Below, piece after piece: positions 28,750 through 37,966 of a DNA stretch of 64,000 bases (position 1 is the stretch's first letter; each line of letters starts with the position of its first letter). The position numbers and the translations under genes were made by a program. Source of the stretch: Pseudomonadota bacterium (GTDB lineage: Bacteria; Pseudomonadota; Alphaproteobacteria; Micropepsales; Micropepsaceae); contig JAFEEQ010000003.1 in assembly GCA_018241025.1 (NCBI GenBank), forward strand, positions 310,001 to 374,000, given 5' to 3'. The notes beneath the pieces were generated by a model. That model did no database searches and was not told where the DNA came from. It saw only the letters and a list, made by a program, of their open reading frames with translations.

Positions 28750-30588
28750 ATGAGTGTCACGGCTGAAGGGCAGTCAAAGCCCGCGCCTGCGCGTCGCCCA
28801 GGAATGGCGCCGACCGATGTTGCGAACCCCAACTACTTTCACAAGGTCGTCGACTGCCAATGGGCATGTCCGGCCCATACGCCGGTGCCGGAGTACATCC
28901 GGCTGATCGCGGCGGGGCGTTACTCCGACGCCTATATGATCAACTGGCATTCGAACGTGTTTCCGGGCGTGCTGGGTCGCACCTGCGACCGCCCCTGCGA
29001 GCCGGCCTGCCGGCGCGGGCGCGTCGAGGAGGATCCGGTCGCGATCTGCCGCCTGAAGCGCGTCGCCGCGGACAACAAGGACGACGTCAGGGGCCGGATG
29101 CCCCAGCCGGCGGCGCAGAAGAACGGCAAGCGCATCGCGCTGGTCGGCGCGGGTCCCGCCTCGCTGACCGTGGCGCGCGACCTGCTGCCGCTCGGCTACG
29201 ACGTGACGATCTATGACGGCGACGCCAATGCCGGCGGCATGATGCGGACCCAGATCCCGAAATTCCGCCTGCCTGAGAGCGTGCTGGACGAAGAGTGCAA
29301 CTTCATCCTCGACCTCAAGCCGACGACGAAGTTCGGCCACAAGATCGAGAGCCTGAAGGCGCTGCTGGCCGAGAATTACGACGCGATCTTCGTCGGCTGC
29401 GGCGCGCCGCGCGGACGCGATCTGGAAATTCCGGGCCGCGCCGAAGCGGCGGCGAATATCCATATCGGTATCGACTGGCTGTCGAGCGTCTCGTTCGGCC
29501 ACACCACCAGCATCGGCAAGCGCGTCGTCGTGCTCGGCGGCGGCAATACGGCGATGGACTGCTGCCGCACCTCGCGCCGGCTTGGCGGCGAGAAGGTGGA
29601 TGTGGTGGTGCGCTCCGGTTTCGAGGAAATGAAGGCGTCTCCCTGGGAGAAGGAAGACGCCATGCATGAGGACATCCCGATCCACAATTTCCTCGTGCCG
29701 AAGGAGTTCAAGCACAAGGACGGCAAGCTGACCGGCGTGCTGTTCGAGAAGGTGAAGGCCGAGAAGGACGCCAAGGGCCGGCGCAACCTGGTGCCGACCG
29801 GCGAACCGGACGTGCTGTTCGAATGCGACGACGTTCTGGTCGCGGTCGGGCAGGAGAATGCCTTCCCGTGGATCGAGCGCGATCTCGGCCTCGACTTCGA
29901 TCCCAAATGGGACATGCCGGTGGTCGACGAGGTGACCTATCAGTCGACCAATCCGAAGGTCTTCTTCGGCGGCGACGCGGCGTTCGGCCCGAAGAACATC
30001 ATCTGGGCGGTGGCCCATGGCCACGAGGCCGCGGTCTCCATCGATCTTTTCTGCAATGGGCAGGACGTGAAGGTGCGGCCCTCGCCGCTCGTCAACCTGT
30101 CGAGCCAGAAGATGGGCATCCACGAATGGTCCTACGACAACGACGTGTCGCTCGACCTGCGCTTCAAGGTTCCGCATGCGCCGAAGGAGAAGACGCTTCG
30201 CGACGTGAACATGGAGGTGGAGCTGGGCTTCACCCGCGAGCTCGGCTTCAAGGAGGCGCAACGCTGCCTCAACTGCGATATCGAGACGGTGTTCGCGGAG
30301 AACCTGTGCATCGAGTGCGACGCCTGCGTCGACATCTGCCCCGAGGACTGCATCACCTTCACGCTCAATGACTCGGAGCCGGTGCTGCGCGCGCATCTGA
30401 CCGCGCCGGCGGCAAACCTGACCCAGGACCTCTATGTCAGCCAGGAGCTGAAGACCAAGCGGGTGATGGTGAAGGACGAGGACGTCTGCCTGCACTGCGG
30501 CCTCTGCGCCGAGCGCTGCCCGACGGGCGCCTGGGACATGAAGAAGTTCTATCTCGAGACGGCGAAGGCGGGTTCATGCAGCCGATAA
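28750..30588 (+). CDS. GltD-like FAD/NAD(P)H and [4Fe-4S] electron-transfer subunit of a 2-oxoacid oxidoreductase
   Basis: A 612-residue protein. Residues about 25-110 form a cysteine-rich helical [4Fe-4S] domain (CQWACP, CDRPCEPACRRG). An FAD-binding Rossmann motif (VGAGPASLTVARDL) and an NAD(P)-binding motif (VLGGGNTAMDCCR) follow, then the second FAD site (FFGGDAAFGPKNIIWAVAHG). The C-terminus carries two ferredoxin-type clusters (CIECDACVDICP, CLHCGLCAERCP). It joins NAD(P)H to the TPP subunits encoded next door. Its gene overlaps korA by 13 bases. The three-subunit layout resembles the NAD(P)-linked 2-oxoglutarate oxidoreductase described from Thauera. Confidence 0.88.
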   Translation: MSVTAEGQSKPAPARRPGMAPTDVANPNYFHKVVDCQWACPAHTPVPEYIRLIAAGRYSDAYMINWHSNVFPGVLGRTCDRPCEPACRRGRVEEDPVAICRLKRVAADNKDDVRGRMPQPAAQKNGKRIALVGAGPASLTVARDLLPLGYDVTIYDGDANAGGMMRTQIPKFRLPESVLDEECNFILDLKPTTKFGHKIESLKALLAENYDAIFVGCGAPRGRDLEIPGRAEAAANIHIGIDWLSSVSFGHTTSIGKRVVVLGGGNTAMDCCRTSRRLGGEKVDVVVRSGFEEMKASPWEKEDAMHEDIPIHNFLVPKEFKHKDGKLTGVLFEKVKAEKDAKGRRNLVPTGEPDVLFECDDVLVAVGQENAFPWIERDLGLDFDPKWDMPVVDEVTYQSTNPKVFFGGDAAFGPKNIIWAVAHGHEAAVSIDLFCNGQDVKVRPSPLVNLSSQKMGIHEWSYDNDVSLDLRFKVPHAPKEKTLRDVNMEVELGFTRELGFKEAQRCLNCDIETVFAENLCIECDACVDICPEDCITFTLNDSEPVLRAHLTAPAANLTQDLYVSQELKTKRVMVKDEDVCLHCGLCAERCPTGAWDMKKFYLETAKAGSCSR

Positions 30589-32408
30589 GTGCCACCAACG
30601 ACTTCGTCGTCAAATTCGCCAACGTCAACGGGTCCGGATCGGCCTCGGCGAACGAGCTCTTCGCACGCTCCATCCTGCGCATGGGCGTGCCGGTGTGCTC
30701 GCGCAACATCTTCCCCTCGAACATCCAGGGCCTGCCGACCTGGTACGAGGTGCGGGTGTCCGGCGAGGGCTGGCTCGGACGGCGTGGCGAGACCGCGGAC
30801 TTCGTCGTCGCCATGAACCCGCAGACCTGGAACAAGGACATCGACTCGATCGAGCCCGGCGGATACCTCGTCTTCGACTCGACCAAGCCGCTGACGACGC
30901 AGAAGACGCGCGACGACGTCCACATGCTGGGCGTGCCGCTGACGCGGCTGTCGAACACGCTGGAAGGCACGATCCCGCGCGAGCGGCAGCTGCTCAAGAA
31001 CGTGATCTATCTCGGCGCGGTGGCACAACTTCTGTCGATGCATCTGGAGACGGTCGAGAGCCTGATCGCCGAGCAGTTCGCCGGCAAGGACAAGCTGATC
31101 AAGCTGAACTACACCGCGATGAAGCTGGGCTACGACTACGCCGCTGAACATCTCGCGGGCAAGTGCCAGCTGAAGGTCACGAAAGACGACAAGGTCGGCG
31201 ACCGCATCTTTATCCAGGGCAACGACGCGGCCGGCCTGGGCGCGGTGTTCGGCGGCGCGACAGTGTGCGCCTGGTATCCGATCACGCCCTCAACCTCGCT
31301 GGCCGAGGCCTTCACCGCGCATTGCAAGAAATTCCGCGTCGATCCGGTCACCAAGAAGAACAACTTCGCCATCGTGCAGGCCGAAGACGAGATCGCGGCC
31401 ATCGGCATGGTGATCGGCGCGGGCTGGAACGGCGCGCGGTCGTTCACCGCGACGAGCGGACCCGGCATCAGCCTGATGCAGGAGTTCTTCGGCCTCGCCT
31501 ATTTCGCCGAGGTGCCGGCGGTGGTGTTCGACATCCAGCGCGGCGGACCTTCGACCGGCATGCCGACGCGCACCCAGCAATCGGACATCCTGCTCGCGGC
31601 CTATGCCAGCCACGGCGACACCAAGCATCCCCTGCTCTTCCCGCAGGATCCGGGCGAGGCCTTCGAGTTCGCGGCGCAGGCGTTCGATCTCGCAGAACGG
31701 CTGCAGACGCCGGTGTTCGTGATGCTCGATCTCGATATCGGGATGAACGACTGGCTGTGCAAGCCGCTCCAGTGGGACGACAAGCGCAAATACGACCGCG
31801 GCAAGATCATGACCGCGGAGATGCTGGATGCCGGCAAGCTGTTCGGGCGCTATCTCGACGTCGACGGCGATGCGATCCCCTATCGCACCCTGCCGGCGAC
31901 GCATCCGAGCAAAGGTGCATACTTCACCCGCGGATCGAGCCGCGACCGTTTCGCCAAATACTCCGAAGACGGTTCGGTCTATGTCGACAACATGCAGCGC
32001 CTGCTGCGCAAGTTCGAGACGGCCAAGACCATCGTCCCTGCCCCGGTGCGGCGCGACGCCAAGGAAAAGACCAAATACGGCGCGATCTATTTCGGCTCGA
32101 CCAGCCCGGCAATGGACGAAGCCCTGGCCGCGCTCGAGAAGGACGGCGTCCATCTCAACACGCTGCGCGTTCGCGCCTTCCCGTTCAACGAGGAGGTCGT
32201 CGAGTTCATCAACGCGCATGACCAGGTCTTTGTGGTCGAGCAGAACCGCGACGCCCAGCTCCAGAAGCTGATCGTCAACGAATGCGCCATCGACCCGGCG
32301 CGCTTCATCTCCATTCTCCACTATGACGGAACGCCGATCACGGCGCGCTTCATCACCGGCGCCATCGCCGAGCGGATGAAAGTGACGCACAAGGAGGCGG
32401 CGGAGTAG
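30576..32408 (+). CDS. korA: 2-oxoacid:acceptor oxidoreductase, fused gamma-alpha subunit
   Basis: A 610-residue fusion. Residues 1-190 are the gamma domain (FANVNGSGSASANELFARSI). The alpha domain begins with WYPITPSTSLAE and continues through VQAEDEIAAIGMVIGAG, TSGPGISLM and DIQRGGPSTGMPT, binding CoA/2-oxoacid next to TPP. The fusion matches KorA of Mycobacterium and related aerobes. Pairing with KorB suggests 2-oxoglutarate as substrate, but pyruvate or branched-chain oxoacids cannot be excluded. It starts inside the end of the GltD-like gene. Confidence 0.9.
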   Translation: MQPISATNDFVVKFANVNGSGSASANELFARSILRMGVPVCSRNIFPSNIQGLPTWYEVRVSGEGWLGRRGETADFVVAMNPQTWNKDIDSIEPGGYLVFDSTKPLTTQKTRDDVHMLGVPLTRLSNTLEGTIPRERQLLKNVIYLGAVAQLLSMHLETVESLIAEQFAGKDKLIKLNYTAMKLGYDYAAEHLAGKCQLKVTKDDKVGDRIFIQGNDAAGLGAVFGGATVCAWYPITPSTSLAEAFTAHCKKFRVDPVTKKNNFAIVQAEDEIAAIGMVIGAGWNGARSFTATSGPGISLMQEFFGLAYFAEVPAVVFDIQRGGPSTGMPTRTQQSDILLAAYASHGDTKHPLLFPQDPGEAFEFAAQAFDLAERLQTPVFVMLDLDIGMNDWLCKPLQWDDKRKYDRGKIMTAEMLDAGKLFGRYLDVDGDAIPYRTLPATHPSKGAYFTRGSSRDRFAKYSEDGSVYVDNMQRLLRKFETAKTIVPAPVRRDAKEKTKYGAIYFGSTSPAMDEALAALEKDGVHLNTLRVRAFPFNEEVVEFINAHDQVFVVEQNRDAQLQKLIVNECAIDPARFISILHYDGTPITARFITGAIAERMKVTHKEAAE

Positions 32409-32411
32409 TCA

Positions 32412-32453
32412 TCATCCTTCGGGGCCGCGCTGCGCGCGGACACCTCAGGATGA
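32412..32453. repeat. Dispersed palindromic element, copy 1 (CATCCTTCG...CAGGATGA type)
   Basis: The outer arms TCATCCT and AGGATGA pair, enclosing an inner GC stem (CCGCGC...GCGCGG). It lies in the 127-base gap between korA and korB and would form a strong hairpin in their transcript. A shorter copy of the same kind is at 47932-47956. Confidence 0.65.
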
Positions 32454-32481
32454 CGCGTGTGGGGACTGAGTAGTTGGTATT

Positions 32482-32520
32482 CGTCATGCTGAGGAGCAAG
32501 CGAAGCGAGCACCGAAGCAT
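32482..32520. repeat. Dispersed palindromic element, copy 2 (CGTCATGCTGAG...CGAAGCA type)
   Basis: Begins CGTCATGCTGAGGAGC and ends CACCGAAGCA. The same sequence in reverse orientation occurs at 58301-58343 after hemN. Related intergenic elements are, from general knowledge, frequent in alphaproteobacterial genomes. Confidence 0.65.
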
Positions 32521-32535
32521 AGTAAGGCAGAGCAA

Positions 32536-33588
32536 ATGACCTATATCGCCAAGCCGAAGCTGCATCATCCGGGGCTCAAGCCGAACAAGCTGGGCTTCAC
32601 CCATCGCGACTATGAAGGCTCGATCTCGACGCTGTGCGCCGGCTGCGGCCACGACTCGATCTCGGCCGCGCTGATCCAGGCCTGCTACGAGCTGTCGATC
32701 GAGCCCTACAAGGTGGCGAAGCTGTCGGGCATCGGCTGTTCGTCGAAGACGCCCGACTACTTCCTTGGGCCCGCGCACGGCTTCAACAGCGTGCATGGCC
32801 GCATGCCGAGCGTGCTGACCGGCGCCAATCTCGCCAACCGCGACCTGCTCTATCTCGGCGTCTCGGGCGACGGCGACAGCGCCTCCATCGGCCTCGGCCA
32901 GTTCGCCCACTGCGTCCGCCGCGGCGTGAACATGGTCTATATCTGCGAGAACAACGGCGTCTACGGCCTGACCAAGGGCCAGTTCTCGGCCACCGCCGAC
33001 AAGGGCTCGCGCAGCAAGACCGCGGTGAACAACGACAGCCCGATCGATCTCGTCTCGCTGGCGCTGGTGCTGGGCGCGACCTTCGTGGCGCGGTCGTTCT
33101 CCGGCGACAAGAAGCAGCTGGTGCCGATCCTGAAGGCGGCGATGGCGCATAAGGGCTCGGCGATCATCGACGTCGTGTCGCCTTGCGTTCAGTTCAACAA
33201 CAATCCGCAATCGACCAAGTCCTATGACTTCGTGCGCGAGCACAACGAGGCCGTGAACCGGATCGACTTCATCGAAAGCAAGGCCGAGATCACCGCCGAT
33301 TACGAGCCCGGCACGGTGACGATGGTGCGCCAGCACGATGGCAGCATGCTGAAGCTATCGAAGCTGCATCCGGATTACGACGCCACTGACCGGGCGAAGG
33401 CGATGGCATATCTCCAGGAGCGCCATGCCGCCGGCGAAGTGGTGACGGGCGTGCTGTTCGTCGAGGAGCAGGCCGACGACCTGCACGACGCGCTCGGCAC
33501 CGTGGCGACGCCGCTGAACAATCTGACCGAGCGCGAGCTCTGCCCAGGTTCGGCGAAGCTGGCCGATCTCAACGCCGACTATCGCTGA
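32536..33588 (+). CDS. korB: 2-oxoacid:acceptor oxidoreductase, beta (TPP) subunit
   Basis: A 350-residue TPP-binding subunit: cluster/TPP region CAGCGHDSISAAL, GIGCSSKTPDYF, the Mg/TPP motif GDGDSASIGLGQ with NNGVYGLTKG, and a late conserved cysteine (SPCVQFNNN). It completes the complex begun by the two genes upstream; only a repeat-filled 127-base gap separates it from korA. AAGGCAGAG precedes ATG 32536. Confidence 0.92.
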   Translation: MTYIAKPKLHHPGLKPNKLGFTHRDYEGSISTLCAGCGHDSISAALIQACYELSIEPYKVAKLSGIGCSSKTPDYFLGPAHGFNSVHGRMPSVLTGANLANRDLLYLGVSGDGDSASIGLGQFAHCVRRGVNMVYICENNGVYGLTKGQFSATADKGSRSKTAVNNDSPIDLVSLALVLGATFVARSFSGDKKQLVPILKAAMAHKGSAIIDVVSPCVQFNNNPQSTKSYDFVREHNEAVNRIDFIESKAEITADYEPGTVTMVRQHDGSMLKLSKLHPDYDATDRAKAMAYLQERHAAGEVVTGVLFVEEQADDLHDALGTVATPLNNLTERELCPGSAKLADLNADYR

Positions 33589-33592
33589 CGCC

Positions 33593-34219
33593 ATGACCGC
33601 GTTGCCCATCGACGTCGAGGCGGTGAACCGGGCGGCGGTGACGCGCGAACCGTTTCCCTGGTTCATGGTGCCCGGCTTCGTGAAAGCCGAGGCGCTGGAC
33701 GCGATCAACGCGGATTTCCCGAAGGTGGCGCATGCCGGGAGCTTTCCGCTGCCGACGCTGGAATACGGGCCTGCGTTCCGGCGCTTCATGGAGGCGATCC
33801 GCGGGCCGGCGTTCAAAGCAGCGGTAGCGGCGAAGCTCGGCATGGATCTCTCGGCCCGGCCCGACATGGTGACGGTGCGCGGCATCTCGGCGGCGCGCGA
33901 CGGGCAGATCCACACCGACAGCGTGACCAAGCTCGTCACCGTGCTGATCTACATGAACGGCAAGTGGGAAGCGCCGGGCGGCCGTCTGCGCCTGTTGCGT
34001 TCGCCGGAGAATCTGAACGACGTCATCGCCGAAGTGCCGCCCGACGAAGGCACGCTGCTGGTATTCGAGAACAAGCCGAATGCCTGGCACGGATTCGAGG
34101 CGTTCGACGGGCCGCGGCGGGTGATCCAGCTCAACTGGGTGACCAACGGGCGTGTGGTGTGGTGGGAACAGACCCGCCACAAGTTGAGCGCGTTCTTCAA
34201 AAGCCTGCGCGGGAAATAG
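33593..34219 (+). CDS. 2-oxoglutarate/Fe(II)-type oxygenase
   Basis: A 208-residue protein with a cupin-like iron triad visible as His107-x-Asp109 (QIHTDS) and His166 (NAWHGFE), followed by RRVIQLNWV carrying the likely 2-oxoglutarate arginine. It begins 4 bases after korB and is probably co-transcribed. The substrate is unknown; related small oxygenases act on peptidyl or small-molecule substrates. No signal peptide. Confidence 0.78.
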   Translation: MTALPIDVEAVNRAAVTREPFPWFMVPGFVKAEALDAINADFPKVAHAGSFPLPTLEYGPAFRRFMEAIRGPAFKAAVAAKLGMDLSARPDMVTVRGISAARDGQIHTDSVTKLVTVLIYMNGKWEAPGGRLRLLRSPENLNDVIAEVPPDEGTLLVFENKPNAWHGFEAFDGPRRVIQLNWVTNGRVVWWEQTRHKLSAFFKSLRGK

Positions 34220-34224
34220 TCCCG

Positions 34225-34611
34225 ATGACCGTCGCGGAGTGGATGCTTCTCGCGGCGGTGCCGATCTACCTGCTGACGCTCGCGCCGTTCAAGCCGCTCG
34301 GCTATCGCGATTTCGACAACGCCAGGCCGCGCGATCCTGCGTTCTGGGCCGAGCCGCTGCGGGCACGGGCGCTCGGAGCACATGTCAACGGCATCGAGAC
34401 CTTTCCGCTGTTCGCCGCCGCCGTACTGCTTGCGGAGTTCCGTGCGGTGCCGCAACACATCGTCGATCTTCTGGCGATAGGTTTCATCGTCTTGCGGCTC
34501 GCCTTCGTCGCGGCCTATCTGCTCAACTATCCCTGGACGCGGACGTTGATCTGGAACACCGGCTTTGCCGTGAACCTCACGCTCTTCCTGTCGCCGTGGT
34601 GGGCGCGCTAG
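34225..34611 (+). CDS. MAPEG-family membrane protein
   Basis: A 128-residue protein with four hydrophobic segments and the family pattern RARALGAHVNGIETFPLFAAAV after the first helix. MAPEG proteins include microsomal glutathione transferase relatives; bacterial members are mostly uncharacterised. It starts 5 bases after the oxygenase gene, and its stop overlaps the convergent epmB stop by 4 bases. Confidence 0.85.
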   Translation: MTVAEWMLLAAVPIYLLTLAPFKPLGYRDFDNARPRDPAFWAEPLRARALGAHVNGIETFPLFAAAVLLAEFRAVPQHIVDLLAIGFIVLRLAFVAAYLLNYPWTRTLIWNTGFAVNLTLFLSPWWAR

Positions 34612-35639
34612 TCGCGATAGTCGTGCCAGTGGCCGGCGTGGTCGCGGATGCGCCAGTGGCCGGGTGACATATCTTCGACATCGTCCGAAAGCAGCGGCAC
34701 CTTGGCGTGGCCGCCGGGGATGTCGAGCACATAGGTCGGCAGTGCAAGGCCGGAGAGGCGGGCGCGCAGGCTGCGCATGAGTGTGCGGCCCTCGGCGATG
34801 CCAACCCGGAACTGCGACGTGCCTGGCGCCTTGTCGGGGTGATGCAGGTAGTAGGGCTTGATGCGGTTTTCAATGAAGCTGCGCATCAGTGAGTCGAGAG
34901 TTTCGACGTCGTCGTTGACGCCCTTCAGCAGCACTGACTGACTGACCAGAGAAATCCCGGCATCGACCAGCCTTGCGATGGCGCGGCGCGCGGCGGGTGT
35001 GAACTCGGCCGGATGGTTGGCATGGAGTGCGACCCAGCTGGTGACGCCGGGTGCGAGCAATGCAGCAACGAAATCGTCGGTCACCCGCGACGGCTCCACC
35101 ACGGGGACGCGGGTGTGCCAGCGGATCGTGTTCACATGGGGGATGGCAGCGAGGCGTCCGACGATCTCGGCGGCGCGGCGGGCGGAGAGGATGAACGGAT
35201 CGCCGCCGGTGAGGATGACCTCCCATATCTCTGGACGCGCGGCGATGTAGTCGAAGGCGGCATCCAGCGCCGCCGGCGACAAGGCGTTGGACCCGCCCTG
35301 CCCGATCTGCTCGCGCCGGAAACAAAAGCGGCAATAGACCGGACAGGCGGACACCGCCTTGAACAGTACGCGGTCGGGATGGCGGTGGACGATGCCTTCC
35401 ACCGGCGCATGGGCATTGTCGCCGATGGGATCGGGGATTTCATCCGGCAAGGTTCGAAGCTCGGCCTCGGTCGGCAGGAACTGGCGGGCGATGGGTGTGC
35501 CGGTGTTGCGGATCAGTGCAGCGACCTCCTCCGACACCGCGACGGCATAGCGTTCGGCCACCGGCGCGAGCGCGCCTACCTCGGTGGGTGCGATTAGACC
35601 GACGGAAACGAGGTCTTGCGGCGTGCGCAGCGCTGCCAT
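34608..35639 (-). CDS. epmB: EF-P lysine 2,3-aminomutase (radical SAM)
   Basis: A 343-residue radical-SAM enzyme with the cluster motif C99-x3-C103-x2-C106 (CPVYCRFCFRRE) and the KamA-like GGDPF. It is shorter than catabolic lysine aminomutases, as EpmB is. EpmB converts (S)-alpha-lysine to (R)-beta-lysine for attachment to EF-P. Its start overlaps the stop of epmA (TGATG), and an efp gene with the modifiable lysine lies 3.5 kb away, which supports this role over lysine degradation. Confidence 0.92.
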   Translation of the reverse strand: MAALRTPQDLVSVGLIAPTEVGALAPVAERYAVAVSEEVAALIRNTGTPIARQFLPTEAELRTLPDEIPDPIGDNAHAPVEGIVHRHPDRVLFKAVSACPVYCRFCFRREQIGQGGSNALSPAALDAAFDYIAARPEIWEVILTGGDPFILSARRAAEIVGRLAAIPHVNTIRWHTRVPVVEPSRVTDDFVAALLAPGVTSWVALHANHPAEFTPAARRAIARLVDAGISLVSQSVLLKGVNDDVETLDSLMRSFIENRIKPYYLHHPDKAPGTSQFRVGIAEGRTLMRSLRARLSGLALPTYVLDIPGGHAKVPLLSDDVEDMSPGHWRIRDHAGHWHDYRD

Positions 35640-36667
35640 CAGGGCGCCGGGGTCCAGAGAACTTCGTCGATGCGCGGGGCTCCGGTGGCGAGCATGACGA
35701 GGCGGTCGAAGCCGAGCGCGACGCCGCTTGCTGGCGGCATATGTTCGAGCGCGGCGAGGAAGTCCTCGTCGATGGGATAGCGCTCGCCGTAGATGCGCTG
35801 CTTCTCCTCCATCTCGGCTTCGAAGCGGGTGCGCTGCTCGACCGGATCGGTGAGCTCGCCGAAGCCGTTGGCGAGTTCGACGCCGCAGGCATAGAGCTCA
35901 AAGCGCTCGGCGACGCGCTGGTCTGGCGCGGCGCGGGCGAGTGCGGCTTCGCAGCGCGGATATTCGACCAGCACGGTCGGCGCACCCAGGCCAAGCTTCG
36001 GCTCGACCGCGGCGGCGATCACCCTGGAGAAGATGTCGGACCAGTTGTCGGCCTCGGTAACGACGAAGCCGGCGCGCCGCGCCTTCACCGCGAAGGCGTC
36101 GCGGTCGCCGACGCCGTTTGGCGAGAGCGTCGCCATGAGATCAATGCCGGCATGGATCGAGAAGGCTTCGGCAACAGTAAGGCGCTGGGCCGGCGCCGCG
36201 GGATCGCAGACGCGGTCGCGATAGACGAGGCGGTTGGTGCCGGCGGTTTCGGCGGCGAGGCGGATGAGGGTGAGACAATCCTGCTGCACGACCTCGTAGG
36301 GCGCCCGGGCGCGGTACCATTCGAGCATCGTGAATTCGGGCGCGTGCAGGGCGCCGCGCTCACGGTTCCGGAAGACCCGGGCGAAATCGAAGATCCGCGC
36401 CTCCCCCGCCGCGAGCAGCTTTTTGGCGGCGAATTCGGGCGAGGTGTGGAGATAGAGACGGCGGGTCTCGCCGGAGGGGAGCAGTGCCTCGGTCGAAAAG
36501 GCGTGAAGATGAGCCTCGTTGCCGGGGGACACCGCCAATGCGCCACACTCGACCTCGGTGAAGCCTTCGGCCTCGAACCAGCCGCGGAAAGCCCGGCGGA
36601 TCGCGTTCCGGCGGCGCAGAAGCGGCTGCCGGTCGACGTGGATATGGGGGGACCACCAGGGGCTCAT
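35639..36667 (-). CDS. epmA: EF-P (R)-beta-lysine ligase (GenX/PoxA)
   Basis: A 342-residue class II lysyl-tRNA-synthetase-like protein without the anticodon domain. Motif 2 is FRNRERGALHAPEFTMLEWYRA, and motif 3 is GVALGFDRLVML. It activates (R)-beta-lysine and transfers it to a lysine of EF-P. It forms an overlapping pair with epmB. Confidence 0.93.
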   Translation of the reverse strand: MSPWWSPHIHVDRQPLLRRRNAIRRAFRGWFEAEGFTEVECGALAVSPGNEAHLHAFSTEALLPSGETRRLYLHTSPEFAAKKLLAAGEARIFDFARVFRNRERGALHAPEFTMLEWYRARAPYEVVQQDCLTLIRLAAETAGTNRLVYRDRVCDPAAPAQRLTVAEAFSIHAGIDLMATLSPNGVGDRDAFAVKARRAGFVVTEADNWSDIFSRVIAAAVEPKLGLGAPTVLVEYPRCEAALARAAPDQRVAERFELYACGVELANGFGELTDPVEQRTRFEAEMEEKQRIYGERYPIDEDFLAALEHMPPASGVALGFDRLVMLATGAPRIDEVLWTPAP

Positions 36668-36800
36668 CGGCGCGCCGATGCGCTATCGGGGCGAAACAGT
36701 CAACCCGGTAAAGGCCTTAACCTTTGACTTCTGGCCCATTCAGCAAGGTTAATATAAGGTAAAGGGGTGTGGAGCCGCCTTGGGCGGCGTAAGACGAGCC

Positions 36801-37853
36801 ATGTCCCTAGCGATTGAAGACCGCCCCGAGCTGACGCTGGTGCCGTTCGCAACGCGCCATCTGGTGCGCCCGATCGCGCTCCTGACGGTCGAGTTCGCGT
36901 TCTACAGCGTGGCGGTGACGGGGGCGGTGCTGCTGACCCCGGTCTGGGAAAAGCTCGCCTGCGCCTTCGTGGCGGGGGTGCTGATCTCGACACTGGCGAT
37001 CATCGGCCATGACTGCGCCCATCGCGGCGGGACGCGCTATCAATGGCTGAACCGGCTGATCGGGACGATCGGCTTCCTGCCCGCGCTGCATCCCCTGAGC
37101 CGCTGGGCCCATCACCACAACCAGGTCCATCACCGCTATACCGCGCAGATCGGGATCGACAACGCCTATCCGCCGATGTCGCTGGAAGGCTATCGCGCCG
37201 CCTCGCCCCTGCGCCGGGCCTATTACCGTTTCCAGCGCAGCGTGTTCGGCCAGCCCTTCTTCTATCTGATCGATATCTGGCTGCCGGATATCTTCCTGCC
37301 GCTCGACGGCAGCAGGCTGACGGCGCGCGACTGGCTCGATTTCGTGCTGGTGTATCTCTGGCTCGGCGCATTCCTGGGTGGCATGACCTGGTTGTCGCAT
37401 ACGTATTCGGGAAGCGGGAGTTGGACCGCGGCGTTTACCAATGCCGCACTGTTCGGTCTGCTCATTCCGTTCCTGATCTGGAACCTCTTCATCTCCTTTG
37501 TGACGGTGATCCAGCATACCGGACCGAACGTGAAGTGGTCGCTTCCGACCGGGCGGCCGTCGACGACAGAGCAGAAGCTGCACGGCACGGTGCGCATCCG
37601 CTTCTGGGAGATCATCGACATCCTGTTCCATCGTTTGATGCAACACAGCGCGCATCATCTCAATCCGGTCATTCCGCTCTATTCGCTGAAGGCGGCGCAG
37701 CGCAGCCTCGAAGAAAGCCATGGCGCAGAGGTGATCAGCATCCGCTGGACACCGGCTTATCACTGGCGACTGACGACGACCTGCAAGCTCTACGATCCGG
37801 CGCGCGATTGCTGGTGCGATTTCGACGGCACGCCGACGACACCGGTGCATTGA
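36801..37853 (+). CDS. Membrane fatty-acid desaturase, first of two paralogues
   Basis: A 350-residue integral membrane diiron protein. Three histidine boxes are visible: HDCAH, HHHNQVHH and QHSAHH, with hydrophobic segments before box 1 and between boxes 2 and 3. It introduces a double bond, or a related oxidation, in a lipid acyl chain. A second desaturase follows after a 113-base gap. ATG 36801 is preferred; an in-frame start at 36780 adds seven residues. Confidence 0.88.
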   Translation: MSLAIEDRPELTLVPFATRHLVRPIALLTVEFAFYSVAVTGAVLLTPVWEKLACAFVAGVLISTLAIIGHDCAHRGGTRYQWLNRLIGTIGFLPALHPLSRWAHHHNQVHHRYTAQIGIDNAYPPMSLEGYRAASPLRRAYYRFQRSVFGQPFFYLIDIWLPDIFLPLDGSRLTARDWLDFVLVYLWLGAFLGGMTWLSHTYSGSGSWTAAFTNAALFGLLIPFLIWNLFISFVTVIQHTGPNVKWSLPTGRPSTTEQKLHGTVRIRFWEIIDILFHRLMQHSAHHLNPVIPLYSLKAAQRSLEESHGAEVISIRWTPAYHWRLTTTCKLYDPARDCWCDFDGTPTTPVH

Positions 37854-37966
37854 CCCCCTTCTTGGTTAACGAAACGCCCGATTTTGCGCGGCATCGCGCA
37901 ACGGTTCGTTAGTCGCACTCGGCCACACTCTCCCCACGCAAATTACGGCGGTGGAGTACGGGGGGA

